Source: Streptomyces sp. RKND-216
GTDB lineage: Bacteria; Actinomycetota; Actinomycetes; Streptomycetales; Streptomycetaceae
Assembly (NCBI RefSeq): GCF_004795255.1
Contig: NZ_SSBQ01000002.1
Span: forward strand, 2,623,501 to 2,687,500
Length of the DNA stretch: 64,000 nt
Reading direction: 5' to 3'
Shown here one piece after another: positions 52,499 to 61,463 of this stretch (the stretch's first letter is position 1; each line of letters begins with the position of its first letter). The notes beneath the pieces were generated by a model. The model was not told the DNA's origin, did no database searches, and saw only the letters and a list, made by a program, of their open reading frames with translations. The translations under genes and the position numbers were made by a program.

Positions 52499-54841
52499 AT
52501 GCAACTCGCCGCGATCGTCGTCTCGCTGGTGCTGGCCGTGGTCGGCACCGCGCTGTTCGCGCGCGCCATCGCCCAGATCTACCGGCACGTGAAGCTCGGG
52601 CAGGCGGTGCCCGCCGGCACCCGCACCGACGACCCCGCGCAACGCACGCTCACAGTGGCGCGCGAGTTCCTCGGGCATACCCGGATGAACCGCTGGGGCA
52701 TCGTCGGCTTCGCGCACTGGTTCGTCGCCGTCGGCTTCTTCACCCTGGTGCTGACCCTCGTCAACGCCTTCGGCCAGCTCTTCCAGGCGGACTGGGTGCT
52801 GCCGATCATCGGCACCTGGCTGCCGTACGAGATGTTCATCGAGTTCATCGGCCTGATGACGGTCCTGGGCATCGCCACGCTGATCGTCATCCGCCAGCTG
52901 AGCCGCCCCGACCGTCCGGGCCGCAAGTCCCGCTTCGCCGGCTCCACCACCTGGCAGGCGTACTTCGTCGAGGCCGTCATCCTCGTCATCGGCCTGGCCA
53001 TCCTCACCCTGCGCGGCCTGGAGGGCGTGCTGCACGACGTGCACGGTTACGAGGCCGCGTACTTCGTCACGTACCCGCTGGTCGCCGCGTTCGACGGGCT
53101 GAGCGTCACGACCGTGCAGAACCTGGTCTACCTCGTCGCGATGCTCAAGATCGGCACGTCGTTCGTGTGGATGATCGTCGTCGGCCTCAACACCGACATG
53201 GGCGTCGCCTGGCACCGCTTCCTCGCCTTCCCCAACATCTGGTTCAAGCGCAACGCCGACGGCGCGACCGCGCTGGGCGAACTGAAGCCGATGACCTCCG
53301 GCGGCAAGGAGATCGACTTCGAGACCGCGCTCGACGAGGACAACGAGGAGGAGGTCCGCTTCGGCGTATCCCAGGTCGAGGACTTCTCCTGGAAGGGCCT
53401 GCTGGACTTCTCCACCTGCACCGAGTGCGGCCGCTGCCAGTCGCAGTGCCCGGCCTGGAACACCGGCAAGCCGCTGTCGCCCAAGCTGCTGATCATGTCG
53501 CTGCGCGACCACGCGCACGCCAAGGCGCCGTACCTGCTCGCGGGCGGCGGCAAGTCCATGGAGGGCGAGGAGAAGGCCACCGAGGAACAGCTGCGCGGCG
53601 TCCCCGCAGACGCGCTGGCCGAAGCCGAACGCCCGCTGGTCGGCGACCTCGCCGCCGGCGGCGTCATCGACCCCGACGTCCTGTGGTCCTGCACCACCTG
53701 CGGAGCGTGCGTCGAACAGTGCCCCGTGGACATCGAGCACGTCGACCACATCGTCGACATGCGCCGCTACCAGGTGATGATCGAGTCGGCGTTCCCGAGC
53801 GAGGCCGGGACGATGCTCAAGAACCTGGAGAAGAAGGGCAACCCCTGGGGCCTGGCCAAGAAGCAGCGCCTGGAATGGACCAAGGAGCTCCAGCGGGACA
53901 CAGACTTCGAGGTGCCGGTCGTCGGCAAGACCGTCGACGATCTCACCGAGGTCGAGTACCTGTACTGGGTCGGCTGCGCCGGTGCCCTGGAGGACCGGGC
54001 GAAGAAGACCACCAAGGCGTTCGCCGAACTCCTGCACATCGCGGGCGTGAAGTTCGCCATCATGGGCGGCGACGAGAAGTGCACGGGCGACTCCGCGCGA
54101 CGGCTGGGCAACGAGTTCCTCTTCCAGCAGCTCGGCGAGGAGAACGTGGCCAACTTGAACGCCGCGTTCGGCGAGGATGAGGACGACGAGGCGACCAAGA
54201 AGCCCGCGACGAAGAAGAAGATCGTCGCCACCTGCCCGCACTGCTTCAACACCATCGCCAACGAGTACCCGCAGCTCGGCGGGCACTACGAGGTCGTCCA
54301 CCACACCCAGCTGCTCCAGCACCTCGTCGACGAGGGCCGGCTCGTGCCCGTCACCCCCGTCGAGGGTCTGATCACCTACCACGACCCGTGCTACCTGGGC
54401 CGCCACAACAAGGTCTACACGCCCCCGCGCGAGATCATCGGCAAGGTCCCGGGCCTCCGCAACGAGGAGATGCACCGCCACAAGGAGCGCGGCTTCTGCT
54501 GCGGCGCCGGCGGCGCACGGATGTGGATGGAGGAGCGGATCGGCAAGCGCATCAACAACGAGCGCGTGGACGAGGCCCTCGCCATCGAGCCGGACATCGT
54601 CTCCACCGCCTGCCCGTTCTGCCTGGTGATGCTCTCCGACTCGGTCAACGGCAAGAAGAACGACGGGAAGGCCAAGGAGGAGCTGCAGGTCGTCGACGTG
54701 GCGCAGCTCCTGCTGGACTCGGTGCGGACGCCCTCCGACCCGCCGCCCGCGGGCGGCGAGGACACAGCCGGCGAACCCGACCCGGAGCCGCAGCCCGACC
54801 GCGACCCCGAGCCGAAGCCGGACCCGACTCCCGCCTCCTAG
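52499..54841 (+). CDS. Fe-S membrane oxidoreductase with CCG domains (HdrD/GlpC-like)
   Basis: 780 residues from ATG 52499 (GAGGAG upstream). Five or so transmembrane helices in the first 250 residues (NarI-like b-type heme region possible) lead to two 4Fe-4S motifs, CTECGRCQSQCP and CTTCGACVEQCP. Two cysteine-rich CCG domains follow (YWVGCAGALED, ATCPHCFNTIANEYP and CCGAGGARMWMEE). This architecture is shared by heterodisulfide-reductase-like and electron-transfer-flavoprotein-linked oxidoreductases that pass electrons to the quinone pool. The partner donor is not in the window. The last 55 residues are Pro/Asp/Glu-rich (PDPEPQPDRDPEPKPDP). Confidence 0.88.
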   Translation: MQLAAIVVSLVLAVVGTALFARAIAQIYRHVKLGQAVPAGTRTDDPAQRTLTVAREFLGHTRMNRWGIVGFAHWFVAVGFFTLVLTLVNAFGQLFQADWVLPIIGTWLPYEMFIEFIGLMTVLGIATLIVIRQLSRPDRPGRKSRFAGSTTWQAYFVEAVILVIGLAILTLRGLEGVLHDVHGYEAAYFVTYPLVAAFDGLSVTTVQNLVYLVAMLKIGTSFVWMIVVGLNTDMGVAWHRFLAFPNIWFKRNADGATALGELKPMTSGGKEIDFETALDEDNEEEVRFGVSQVEDFSWKGLLDFSTCTECGRCQSQCPAWNTGKPLSPKLLIMSLRDHAHAKAPYLLAGGGKSMEGEEKATEEQLRGVPADALAEAERPLVGDLAAGGVIDPDVLWSCTTCGACVEQCPVDIEHVDHIVDMRRYQVMIESAFPSEAGTMLKNLEKKGNPWGLAKKQRLEWTKELQRDTDFEVPVVGKTVDDLTEVEYLYWVGCAGALEDRAKKTTKAFAELLHIAGVKFAIMGGDEKCTGDSARRLGNEFLFQQLGEENVANLNAAFGEDEDDEATKKPATKKKIVATCPHCFNTIANEYPQLGGHYEVVHHTQLLQHLVDEGRLVPVTPVEGLITYHDPCYLGRHNKVYTPPREIIGKVPGLRNEEMHRHKERGFCCGAGGARMWMEERIGKRINNERVDEALAIEPDIVSTACPFCLVMLSDSVNGKKNDGKAKEELQVVDVAQLLLDSVRTPSDPPPAGGEDTAGEPDPEPQPDRDPEPKPDPTPAS

Positions 54842-54874
54842 CGGTACGACCCGCGCGCCGCGCGCCGCCCCCTC

Positions 54875-54905
54875 GACGGCGGGCCCCTGTCCGGGGCCCG
54901 CCGTC
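54875..54905 (+). terminator. Terminator after the Fe-S protein gene
   Basis: A 13-bp perfect stem GACGGCGGGCCCC/GGGGCCCGCCGTC with a five-base loop, 34 bases past the stop. Confidence 0.82.
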
Positions 54906-54932
54906 GTCGTGCGTCGCATCTCCGCCCGCGCG

Positions 54933-54956
54933 TCACGTGCAGTGCACCGCACGTGA
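54933..54956. promoter_or_regulatory. 24-bp palindrome upstream of the FG-GAP gene
   Basis: TCACGTGC (54933-54940) is repeated inverted as GCACGTGA (54949-54956) across an 8-base spacer that itself contains GTGCAC. It lies about 105 bases before GTG 55061 and after a terminator, so it is more likely an operator than another hairpin. The cognate regulator is unknown. Confidence 0.5.
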
Positions 54957-55060
54957 ACGGCCGTACAACCCTTGGTGTCCGTCGGAGGTCTCCCCCAACG
55001 TCCCCGCCAGGCGCCCTGACGGCTCCCGGCATCCGCTCTCGTGCCCTGGAGACTCACGCA

Positions 55061-56512
55061 GTGCCCAAGCGCTACCGCAGATCCGCCCTCGCCCTCTCCG
55101 TCGCCGCCGCCGTCACCGGCGGCCTGATGACTGCCGCCATGCCCGCCGTCGCCGAAGAGGCCACACTGCACGGCGACTTCAACGCCGACGGCTACCGCGA
55201 CGTCGTCGTCTCCGCCTCGAACGCCCGCGTCGACGGCGCATTCGGCGCGGGCCAGATCGTCGTCTACTGGGGCGGCCCCGACGGTCTGCAGCCCGACCGC
55301 CGTTCGCCGATCCACCAGGACTCGCGCGGCGTGCCCGGCTCCCCCGAGGAGGGCGACGGCTTCGGCGCCATGACGTACGCCGGGGACTTCGACGGCGACG
55401 GCGTGACCGACCTGGCCGTCGGTGCACCGGGCGAGGACCTGACGGGTGACAAGGACAGCGGGATGCTCACCGTGCTCTGGGGCTCCGCATCCGGCCTGGT
55501 CAGCGGCGACACGCTCGCCAACCCCACCAAGTTCGACGGCGACTTCTTCGGCAAGGCCATCGTCGCGGGCGACTTCGACGGCGACGGCGTGACCGACCTG
55601 GCCGCCGGCAGCTCCTCGACCACCGTGGTCTTCTACCAGCAGGGCATCGACCGGGCGGGCGAGGCCACCGAGTCCCGCTCGGTGCGGACCCCGATCCTCC
55701 CCGGGGAGGGCGGCGTCTTCTTCCTGACCGCCGGGGACGTCGACGGCAACGGCGCCGACGACCTGGTAGTCAACGGCTTCGACTCCGAGGCCGAGAGCGG
55801 CTACCACTGGAACGCCAACTTCTACTACCGCGGCGTCGCGGGCACGGGCATCGCCGGCTCCGCGGACCGCATGACCCCCGGGATCATCACCGGCATCGGC
55901 GACACCAACGGCGACGGCTTCGGCGACCTCGTCATCGGCGAGTCCTGGGACGAGGGCCCGCCCGGTTCGGTCAAGGGCGGCAAGGTCAGCATCCGCTACG
56001 GAACGCCCGACGGCCCCAACGGCGTCGTCAAGGAGATCACCCAGGACACCGGCGGCATCGCGGGCGGCTCGGAGAAGGACGACGCCTTCGGCGCCGAGCT
56101 GGACCTCGGCGACGTCAACGGCGACGGCCTCATGGACCTGGTCATCGGCTCGGCCGGGGAGAACCTCGGCGAGGATTTCGACACCGGCGCCGTGCATCTC
56201 CTCTACGGCTCGCCGACCGGCATCACCCCGACCGGCGCGCAGTACTTCAACCAGGACGTCGCCGGCATCCCCGGCAGCAACGAGGACGAGGACTTCTTCG
56301 GCAGCGACGTCCACCTCGCCGACGTGGACGGGGACGGCAACGCAGACCTCACCATCGGCGCGAGCGGCGAGAACAACGACAACGGCGCCGTCACCGCACT
56401 GCGCTCCGACGGCGCGAAGATCACCACCAGCGGAGCCCAGTGGATGAGCGCCACCTCCGCCGGCGTCTCCACCTCCGGCCGGCCGCTGTTCGGTGTGAAC
56501 TTCGCCGGCTGA
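55061..56512 (+). CDS. Secreted FG-GAP (integrin-alpha-like) repeat protein
   Basis: 483 residues from GTG 55061 (GGAG 9 bases upstream). The signal peptide (MPKRYRRSALALSVAAAV, cleavage near AVAEE) is followed by about seven FG-GAP repeats, each with a calcium-binding loop of the DxNxDGxxDL type: DFNADGYRDVVV, DFDGDGVTDLAV, DFDGDGVTDLAAG, DVDGNGADDLVV, DTNGDGFGDLVI, DVNGDGLMDLVI, DVDGDGNADLTI. It should fold as a seven-bladed beta-propeller outside the cell. No enzyme domain is fused. Adhesion or ligand binding is inferred. Flanked by a palindrome and a terminator, so monocistronic. Confidence 0.92.
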   Translation: MPKRYRRSALALSVAAAVTGGLMTAAMPAVAEEATLHGDFNADGYRDVVVSASNARVDGAFGAGQIVVYWGGPDGLQPDRRSPIHQDSRGVPGSPEEGDGFGAMTYAGDFDGDGVTDLAVGAPGEDLTGDKDSGMLTVLWGSASGLVSGDTLANPTKFDGDFFGKAIVAGDFDGDGVTDLAAGSSSTTVVFYQQGIDRAGEATESRSVRTPILPGEGGVFFLTAGDVDGNGADDLVVNGFDSEAESGYHWNANFYYRGVAGTGIAGSADRMTPGIITGIGDTNGDGFGDLVIGESWDEGPPGSVKGGKVSIRYGTPDGPNGVVKEITQDTGGIAGGSEKDDAFGAELDLGDVNGDGLMDLVIGSAGENLGEDFDTGAVHLLYGSPTGITPTGAQYFNQDVAGIPGSNEDEDFFGSDVHLADVDGDGNADLTIGASGENNDNGAVTALRSDGAKITTSGAQWMSATSAGVSTSGRPLFGVNFAG

Positions 56513-56528
56513 CCCCGGCAGCACGACG

Positions 56529-56557
56529 GCCGCCCCCACCCCCTCGGTGGGGGCGGC
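56529..56557 (+). terminator. Terminator after the FG-GAP gene
   Basis: A 12-bp perfect stem GCCGCCCCCACC/GGTGGGGGCGGC with a five-base loop, 16 bases past the stop. Confidence 0.82.
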
Positions 56558-56659
56558 GCGTACGGGTTTCCCTAGGGGATGTCACAGGTCAGACGCGATG
56601 TCCGGCCGTTTGCTGCCGGAGCGTCACCACAACCGCGCGGACACGGTACGTTCGAAGAC

Positions 56660-57625
56660 GTGGCTGGATTCAGGATCGGACGCGGCAGGAACTCCCGCAA
56701 CGCGCAGCAGGGACCGTACCCCCCGCACGGCCAGGCCCCGGACCAGGGGCCCGGCCCGGGGACGTACGGGCAGGGGCAGCACCACGGACCAACCTCGGGC
56801 GGTCGCGGCGGCCAGACCTGGCCCGCCGGAGGCGGCGGCCGGGGGGAACCGGAGTACTTCGGCGAGCCGCAGGGCGGCGGTTACGGCTACCCGGGCGGAG
56901 GCCCGCAAGGCGGCCACCCCGGCGACAGCCGCTCGCGCGCCGACAACCCCGGCCACACCAGGGCGTTCAGCATCCACGACCCCTCGCCGTACGGACACGG
57001 CGACGGACACGGCGACGGGCAGGGCTACGACGGCGGCTATTCCGCGGGCAGCGTGCACTCCGCCGGACACGCGCCGCCCGCCGGCCCGCGGCTGCACTGG
57101 AAGGAACTGCTCCAGGGCATCGTGCTCCGCCCCAACGCGACCTTCTACCAGATGCGCGACTACCCCGTGTGGGGCCCGGCACTGACCGTCACCTTCGTCT
57201 ACGGCCTGCTCGCCGTCTTCGGCCTGGACGAGACGCGCGAGAGCGTCATCGACGCGACCCTCGGCACCGCTCTCCAGTACGTTGCCGGCACCGGCATCGC
57301 CATGGTGATCATGGGGCTGATGCTGGGCGCGGTCACGCACACCCTGGCCCGCCAGTTCGGCGGCAACGGGATGTGGGCGCCGACCATCGGCCTGTCCATG
57401 CTGATCATGTCGCTCAGCGACGCACCCCGCCTGGTGCTCGCCATGTTCATGGGCGGCACCGCGACCGCCGTGCAGGTCGTCGGCTGGATCACCTGGATCG
57501 CCGCGGGCGCGCTGTTCACCTCGATGGTCAGCCGTTCGCACGACCTGCCGTGGCCGCGCGCGCTGGGCGCCTCGGCGATCCAGCTGATGGCGCTGCTCGC
57601 CCTGGTCAAGCTCGGCACTCTCTGA
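56660..57625 (+). CDS. Yip1-family membrane protein
   Basis: 321 residues from GTG 56660 (VAGFRIGRGRNS, the usual beginning of this Streptomyces family). A Gly/Pro/His-rich hydrophilic region of about 140 residues, low complexity, precedes a Yip1 domain with five helices (about 165-315: LHWKELLQGIVLRPNATFYQMRDYPVW, then TGIAMVIMGLMLGAVTHTLARQFGG). Yip1 proteins remodel or sort membranes in eukaryotes; the bacterial function is unknown. There is no Shine-Dalgarno, and a GGTACGTT box just upstream suggests a very short or leaderless transcript. Confidence 0.82.
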   Translation: MAGFRIGRGRNSRNAQQGPYPPHGQAPDQGPGPGTYGQGQHHGPTSGGRGGQTWPAGGGGRGEPEYFGEPQGGGYGYPGGGPQGGHPGDSRSRADNPGHTRAFSIHDPSPYGHGDGHGDGQGYDGGYSAGSVHSAGHAPPAGPRLHWKELLQGIVLRPNATFYQMRDYPVWGPALTVTFVYGLLAVFGLDETRESVIDATLGTALQYVAGTGIAMVIMGLMLGAVTHTLARQFGGNGMWAPTIGLSMLIMSLSDAPRLVLAMFMGGTATAVQVVGWITWIAAGALFTSMVSRSHDLPWPRALGASAIQLMALLALVKLGTL

Positions 57626-57632
57626 CGGCGCA

Positions 57633-57666
57633 CTTCGGGGCCGGGCCCTGGCGCCCGGCCCCGAAG
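57633..57666 (+). terminator. Terminator after the Yip1 gene
   Basis: A 14-bp perfect stem CTTCGGGGCCGGGC/GCCCGGCCCCGAAG with a six-base loop, 8 bases past the stop. It also stands beyond the end of the convergent SGNH gene. Confidence 0.82.
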
Positions 57667-57673
57667 CACCGCA

Positions 57674-57736
57674 CTCGCAGCTCACAACTCACAACTCACA
57701 ACTCGCCGCTCGCCGCTCGCCGTCCGCAGCTCAGCG
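57674..57736. repeat. Heptanucleotide tandem repeat
   Basis: Nine 7-base units: CTCGCAG, CTCACAA three times, CTCGCCG three times, TCCGCAG, CTCAGCG. The last unit ends just before the SGNH stop codon. It looks like replication slippage; the two homogeneous blocks suggest separate expansions. Confidence 0.8.
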
Positions 57737-57738
57737 CG

Positions 57739-59280
57739 TCACGCGAAGCGCTGCGCCGCCGAGCCATCGCACTCCTGGAGCCGCACCGGCTCCGTGGCCC
57801 CGGCCAGCGTCAGGCACAGCCCGGTCGCCTCGGCCGGGCGGAGCGTGGCACCGTCCCGTACGAACTGCTGGTTGGCGCCGCCGTGGCAGTTCCACAGCGC
57901 GAGCCCGGCTCCCGCCTCGTAGTCCCCGTCCGGCACGTCGAGGCACCGGTCGTGGGTCAGCTCCGTGTGGAGCTGACGGGTCTCCGGGTCGAGCCACCAG
58001 CCCTGGTTGCGCTCGCCGTTGCAGCTCCAGCCGCCGACGGCCGTGCCGTCGCGGCTGCTCGCGCCCTCGGCGTCCAGGCAGCTGCCGGTCGCCTCGTTGC
58101 GCAGCGGCCCGAAGACGTCGTCCCACGCCAGCTCGTACAGCCGCGGCTGCCCCGCGCCGCTCGGATCGGCGCAGGACGCCTCCCGCACGCCCTGCTGCCC
58201 GGCCTGGTAGACGGCCGTGAAGCAGGATGCGAAGGCGCCGTGGCCGCGCTTGTTGGGGTGGAAGGACTGGCGCACCGAGTTGGAGTCCGGCGGGAACGGG
58301 TTGGTGAGGTCGACGTACAGGCCCCGCGCCCAGGTGTTCTCCATGCACACCTCGTGGCCGTGGAAGAGCCGGGACGCGTCCAGGTACGTGGCGCCGGCCT
58401 GGCGCGCCGCCTCCCGCATGCCCTTCTCGAACGCCGGCACCGCGTAGTTCCGGGCGAAGGCGGCGTCGCTGTCGTAGCTGGTGCAGCCGCCGAACAGCTT
58501 GCCGGGGTAGTCGGGGTTGTCGTACACGTCCGGGCCGAGCGGACCGGGATACCCCATCACGACCAGCTGGTAGTCGTCGTCGGCGTAACCGGCCTGCCGC
58601 ATCACGGTCCTCAGGTCGCCGACCGTCGCGACGACCTTGGGCTGCAGGCCGTCCACACGCGCCTGCCAACCGGGCCGGTACTTCGGGTGGCAGGCGCCCT
58701 GGAAGGTGAACCAGCGCACCACGCAGTCCGTGATCACCGGCCCGAACCGCAGGTCGTCGTTGGCGCCCGCGACCAGCACGATCTGCTGGATGCGGGTGTT
58801 GCGCGCCTTGATGGCCAGGTTGTCGCTCTGCACCAGCTCGTCCGCGTACTGCGGTGTGCCGCCGATGCGGATGTTCACCGTCGAGGCCCCCGAGCAGGCG
58901 ACGTTGAAGGTCACGTCCGCCGGGATGCCGGTGCGGTGGATCGCCGCGTCGGGCGAACGGTGGCACCAGTTGTCCGGCCCGTCCGTGCCCGGCTCGTAGG
59001 TGCCGACGCCCTCACCGCTGATCTCACTGTCGCCCAGCGAGATCAGCGACGTCTTGCGCTCGTCCATCGGCCGGATCGCCGGGTCGCCGTAGAGCGTCTC
59101 CGCCTGCGCCGCCCGTGCGTCCTCCAACTCCGCCGACAGCGGCACCACGTCGGCCGCCCGCTCCTCGGCGGCGGCCGGCGCCGCAGCGGGCCCGCCGCCG
59201 GTGAACGCCAGCACCGCGGCCAGCAGTCCCGCGGTCACCGCCGTCCGGCCGAGGCGTCCCGCACTTCTCGCACGTGCCAT
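57739..59280 (-). CDS. Secreted SGNH-hydrolase with C-terminal ricin-type lectin domain
   Basis: 513 residues. The signal peptide (hydrophobic core at about 15-30, cleavage near AAAEE) is followed by an SGNH/GDSL esterase domain (about 75-370). The nucleophile motif is SLGDSEISGEG (Ser about 84), the oxyanion block includes GANDD, and HPNKRGHG supplies the Asp/His end. The C-terminal 130 residues form a ricin-B-like beta-trefoil with three repeats ending in NQGWW, NQQF and AQRF. It probably removes acyl groups from a surface-bound polysaccharide recognised by the lectin. The stop lies beside a tandem repeat. Confidence 0.9.
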   Translation of the reverse strand: MARARSAGRLGRTAVTAGLLAAVLAFTGGGPAAAPAAAEERAADVVPLSAELEDARAAQAETLYGDPAIRPMDERKTSLISLGDSEISGEGVGTYEPGTDGPDNWCHRSPDAAIHRTGIPADVTFNVACSGASTVNIRIGGTPQYADELVQSDNLAIKARNTRIQQIVLVAGANDDLRFGPVITDCVVRWFTFQGACHPKYRPGWQARVDGLQPKVVATVGDLRTVMRQAGYADDDYQLVVMGYPGPLGPDVYDNPDYPGKLFGGCTSYDSDAAFARNYAVPAFEKGMREAARQAGATYLDASRLFHGHEVCMENTWARGLYVDLTNPFPPDSNSVRQSFHPNKRGHGAFASCFTAVYQAGQQGVREASCADPSGAGQPRLYELAWDDVFGPLRNEATGSCLDAEGASSRDGTAVGGWSCNGERNQGWWLDPETRQLHTELTHDRCLDVPDGDYEAGAGLALWNCHGGANQQFVRDGATLRPAEATGLCLTLAGATEPVRLQECDGSAAQRFA

Positions 59281-59681
59281 GGGGTGCTCCCGTCATGGAG
59301 GCATCAGTGTTACCCGTGGTTCTTACTCGCAGGTACGCCTCTCGGGAAGCCCATCCGACGCAAGAATCCGGCCAGTTACGGCTTCGGCGCCGGTCGCCGC
59401 CGGCACCCGCCGCGACGGAACCGGTGCCTCGGCGTCGGCTACGGCAGGTCCCCGGGCACGTACTCAGGTCGCCGTACACCCGCACCCATCGGTAAACCTG
59501 CTGCGGGCCGTGGACGTCGGCCGTCCAGCCGCGGTCGGCGGTCCCGATCACGTAGCTGCGCGGGCCGCGGCGCAGGAGCGGGCAGTCGCGCTCGCGCACC
59601 GCGCTCCGGGGATCCGCCCAGGAGGTTCCGCGCCCCCGCAGGCCCGACCCGCTCCCGGGTCCCGGGCCGTTCCGCCCCGGG
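59281..59681. other. Intergenic region with a possible gene relic
   Basis: 401 bases between the SGNH gene start and the phosphoribosyltransferase end (both minus strand). The SGNH promoter must lie here. On the minus strand about 59455-59645 has protein-like sequence (SWADPRSAVRERDCPLLRR, then ADRGWTADVHGPQQVYRWVRVYGD) that lacks a start codon upstream and a sensible end, so it may be a decayed gene. Nothing else is visible. Confidence 0.4.
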
Positions 59682-60179
59682 TCAGGCGTCCCGCACCTGC
59701 CCCGCGCGCCGTACCACCGGCTGCTGCACCGACCACGGGAACTCGATCCACGCCTCGGTCCGCTTCCACACGTACGCGCACTTCACGACGGACTGCGGCT
59801 TCTCGTAGATCACCGCGGTCCGCACGTCCGCGACGTGCTCCGCGCAGAAGTCGTGCACCAGCTTCAACGTCCGTCCGGTGTCCGCGACATCGTCCGCGAC
59901 CAGCACCTTCTTCTCGCTGAGGTCCACCACGTTCGGCACCGGCGGCAGCATCACCGGCATCGGCAACGTCTCACCGACCCCGGTGTAGAACTCCACGCTG
60001 GCCAGATGCACGTTCTTGACATCCAGCGCGTAGCCGAGCCCGCCCGCCACGAAGAGGCCGCCGCGCGCGATCGACAGGATGATGTCCGGCTCGAAGCCGT
60101 CGTCCGCGACGGTTCGCGCCAACTCCCGGACCGCCACGCCGAACCGCTCGTACGTCAGGTGCTCCCGCTCGTCACCCAT
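59682..60179 (-). CDS. Phosphoribosyltransferase (PRPP-dependent, type I)
   Basis: 165 residues. The PRPP-binding motif [13 protein letters not shown] is intact, with [23 protein letters not shown] (flexible loop region) and a family C-terminal [13 protein letters not shown]. It resembles the hypoxanthine/xanthine-type or ComF-like purine salvage enzymes of actinobacteria; the base used cannot be fixed from sequence. ATG 60179 overlaps the dcd stop by 8 bases, so both nucleotide genes are translationally coupled. Confidence 0.9.
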   Translation of the reverse strand: MGDEREHLTYERFGVAVRELARTVADDGFEPDIILSIARGGLFVAGGLGYALDVKNVHLASVEFYTGVGETLPMPVMLPPVPNVVDLSEKKVLVADDVADTGRTLKLVHDFCAEHVADVRTAVIYEKPQSVVKCAYVWKRTEAWIEFPWSVQQPVVRRAGQVRDA

Positions 60180-60786
60180 CCCGGAGTCGGCCCTCCCCCC
60201 GGGCCTCGTCCCGGATCGGCGTGCGGTGGAAGTTGAGGTACGACCGGGACGGCGTCGGCCCGCGCTGCCCCTGGTAGCGCGACCCGTACCGCTCCGACCC
60301 GTACGGGTGCTCGGCCGGCGAAGACAGCCGGAACATGCACAGTTGCCCGATCTTCATCCCCGGCCACAGCTTCATCGGCAGCGTCGCCACGTTCGACAGC
60401 TCCAGCGTCACGTGCCCCGAGAAACCCGGGTCGATGAAACCGGCCGTCGAGTGCGTCAGCAGGCCGAGACGCCCCAGGCTCGACTTGCCCTCCAGCCGCG
60501 AGGCGATGTCCTCCGGCAGCGTGATGACCTCGTACGTCGATGCCAGCACGAACTCCCCGGGATGCAGGATGAACGGCTCGTCGCCGACCGGCTCGATCAG
60601 CCGCGTCAGGTCGGGCTGCTCGACCGACGGGTCGATGTGCGGGTAGCGGTGGTTCTCGAACACCCGGAAGTAGCGGTCCAGCCGCACGTCGATGCTGGAC
60701 GGCTGGACCATCCCCGCCTCGTACGGGTCGATGCGCACCCGCCCGGCGTCGATCTCGGCCCGGATGTCCTTGTCTGAGAGCAGCAC
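60172..60786 (-). CDS. dcd: dCTP deaminase
   Basis: 204 residues from GTG 60786 ([19 protein letters not shown], the family beginning). It makes dUTP from dCTP (or dUMP in the bifunctional form). Conserved stretches are [57 protein letters not shown] and the C-terminal [10 protein letters not shown]. Reading from 60843 would add 19 Pro/Gly/Arg residues not typical of the family. Confidence 0.95.
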   Translation of the reverse strand: MLLSDKDIRAEIDAGRVRIDPYEAGMVQPSSIDVRLDRYFRVFENHRYPHIDPSVEQPDLTRLIEPVGDEPFILHPGEFVLASTYEVITLPEDIASRLEGKSSLGRLGLLTHSTAGFIDPGFSGHVTLELSNVATLPMKLWPGMKIGQLCMFRLSSPAEHPYGSERYGSRYQGQRGPTPSRSYLNFHRTPIRDEARGEGRLRDG

Positions 60787-60905
60787 GGCTGTGAGCCTAC
60801 GCGCACGAGCGGGGCCCGGCCCAACCGGACCGGACCCCGCCACGCGCTACGACTTGCTGGCCGACGGCCCTCCGCGAGAGCCGGGACCTTCGTGCTTCCG
60901 GCTGC

Positions 60906-61091
60906 TCAGCGCCGACGGGCGCCACCGGCCTCCGCGCCGGCACCCACCGGCACGGCCTGCCTCAACCGCGCGCACTGCGGACACCGCAGCAACCGACCGG
61001 GACCGATCCGGTCGGGTCCGAGATTCTGCAGGGGGAACACGGACGTGCTGAACTCGTGCCCCTCGGCACACCGAACGACGGTGGACTCCAT
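60906..61091 (-). CDS. Small zinc-ribbon-like protein
   Basis: 61 residues from ATG 61091. It begins MESTVVRCAEGHEFSTSVFPLQNLGPDRIGPGRLLRCPQCARLR. Cys8 and His12 with the later CPQC pair form a possible zinc site. It belongs to a small conserved Streptomyces group of unknown function. The Gly/Ala/Arg C terminus is variable. Confidence 0.72.
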   Translation of the reverse strand: MESTVVRCAEGHEFSTSVFPLQNLGPDRIGPGRLLRCPQCARLRQAVPVGAGAEAGGARRR

Positions 61092-61326
61092 CGTCTCCCT
61101 CTCACGGCAACGTGGTGGACGAAAGCCACGTTAGGGGATGAAGTGCACCACCCGAAGCCCGGCACTCCGCAACCCACCGTACGCCCCCGCAACCCCCTCC
61201 TCCGTACCCCGCCACACCCCGTGCACGCACCCCCCGAACAGCACAAAGGACCCGCCGACCTGTGCGCCGGGGGTCCGCCATGAGGTACAGTGTGCCGCGT
61301 TGAGAAGGCTCTGCGAGTCGCTCTTC

Positions 61327-61400
61327 GCGGGCGTAGTTTAATGGTAGAACATGAGCTTCCCAAGCTTATAGCGCGGGTTCGATTCCCGTCGCCCGCTCCA
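61327..61400 (+). tRNA. tRNA-Gly(CCC)
   Basis: 74 bases including an encoded CCA. Acceptor GCGGGCG/CGCCCGC, D arm GTTTAATGGTAGAAC, anticodon loop TTCCCAA (anticodon CCC, reads GGG) and T arm GCGGGTTCGATTCCCGT. An integrase gene follows 63 bases away in convergent orientation, so the 3' half is the probable attachment site, kept intact by the element. Confidence 0.95.
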
Positions 61401-61463
61401 ACGACCAAGGCCCAGGTCAAGGACATGATCCCCAGCCTGGGCCCTTGTGTTGTCTAGACCGCC

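Noticed and set aside
52433..56539. Minus-strand open frame of about 1370 codons
   Set aside because: It lies opposite two clear plus-strand genes; its sequence is composed of Val/Gly/Asp/Leu repeats typical of the antisense of GC3-rich genes.
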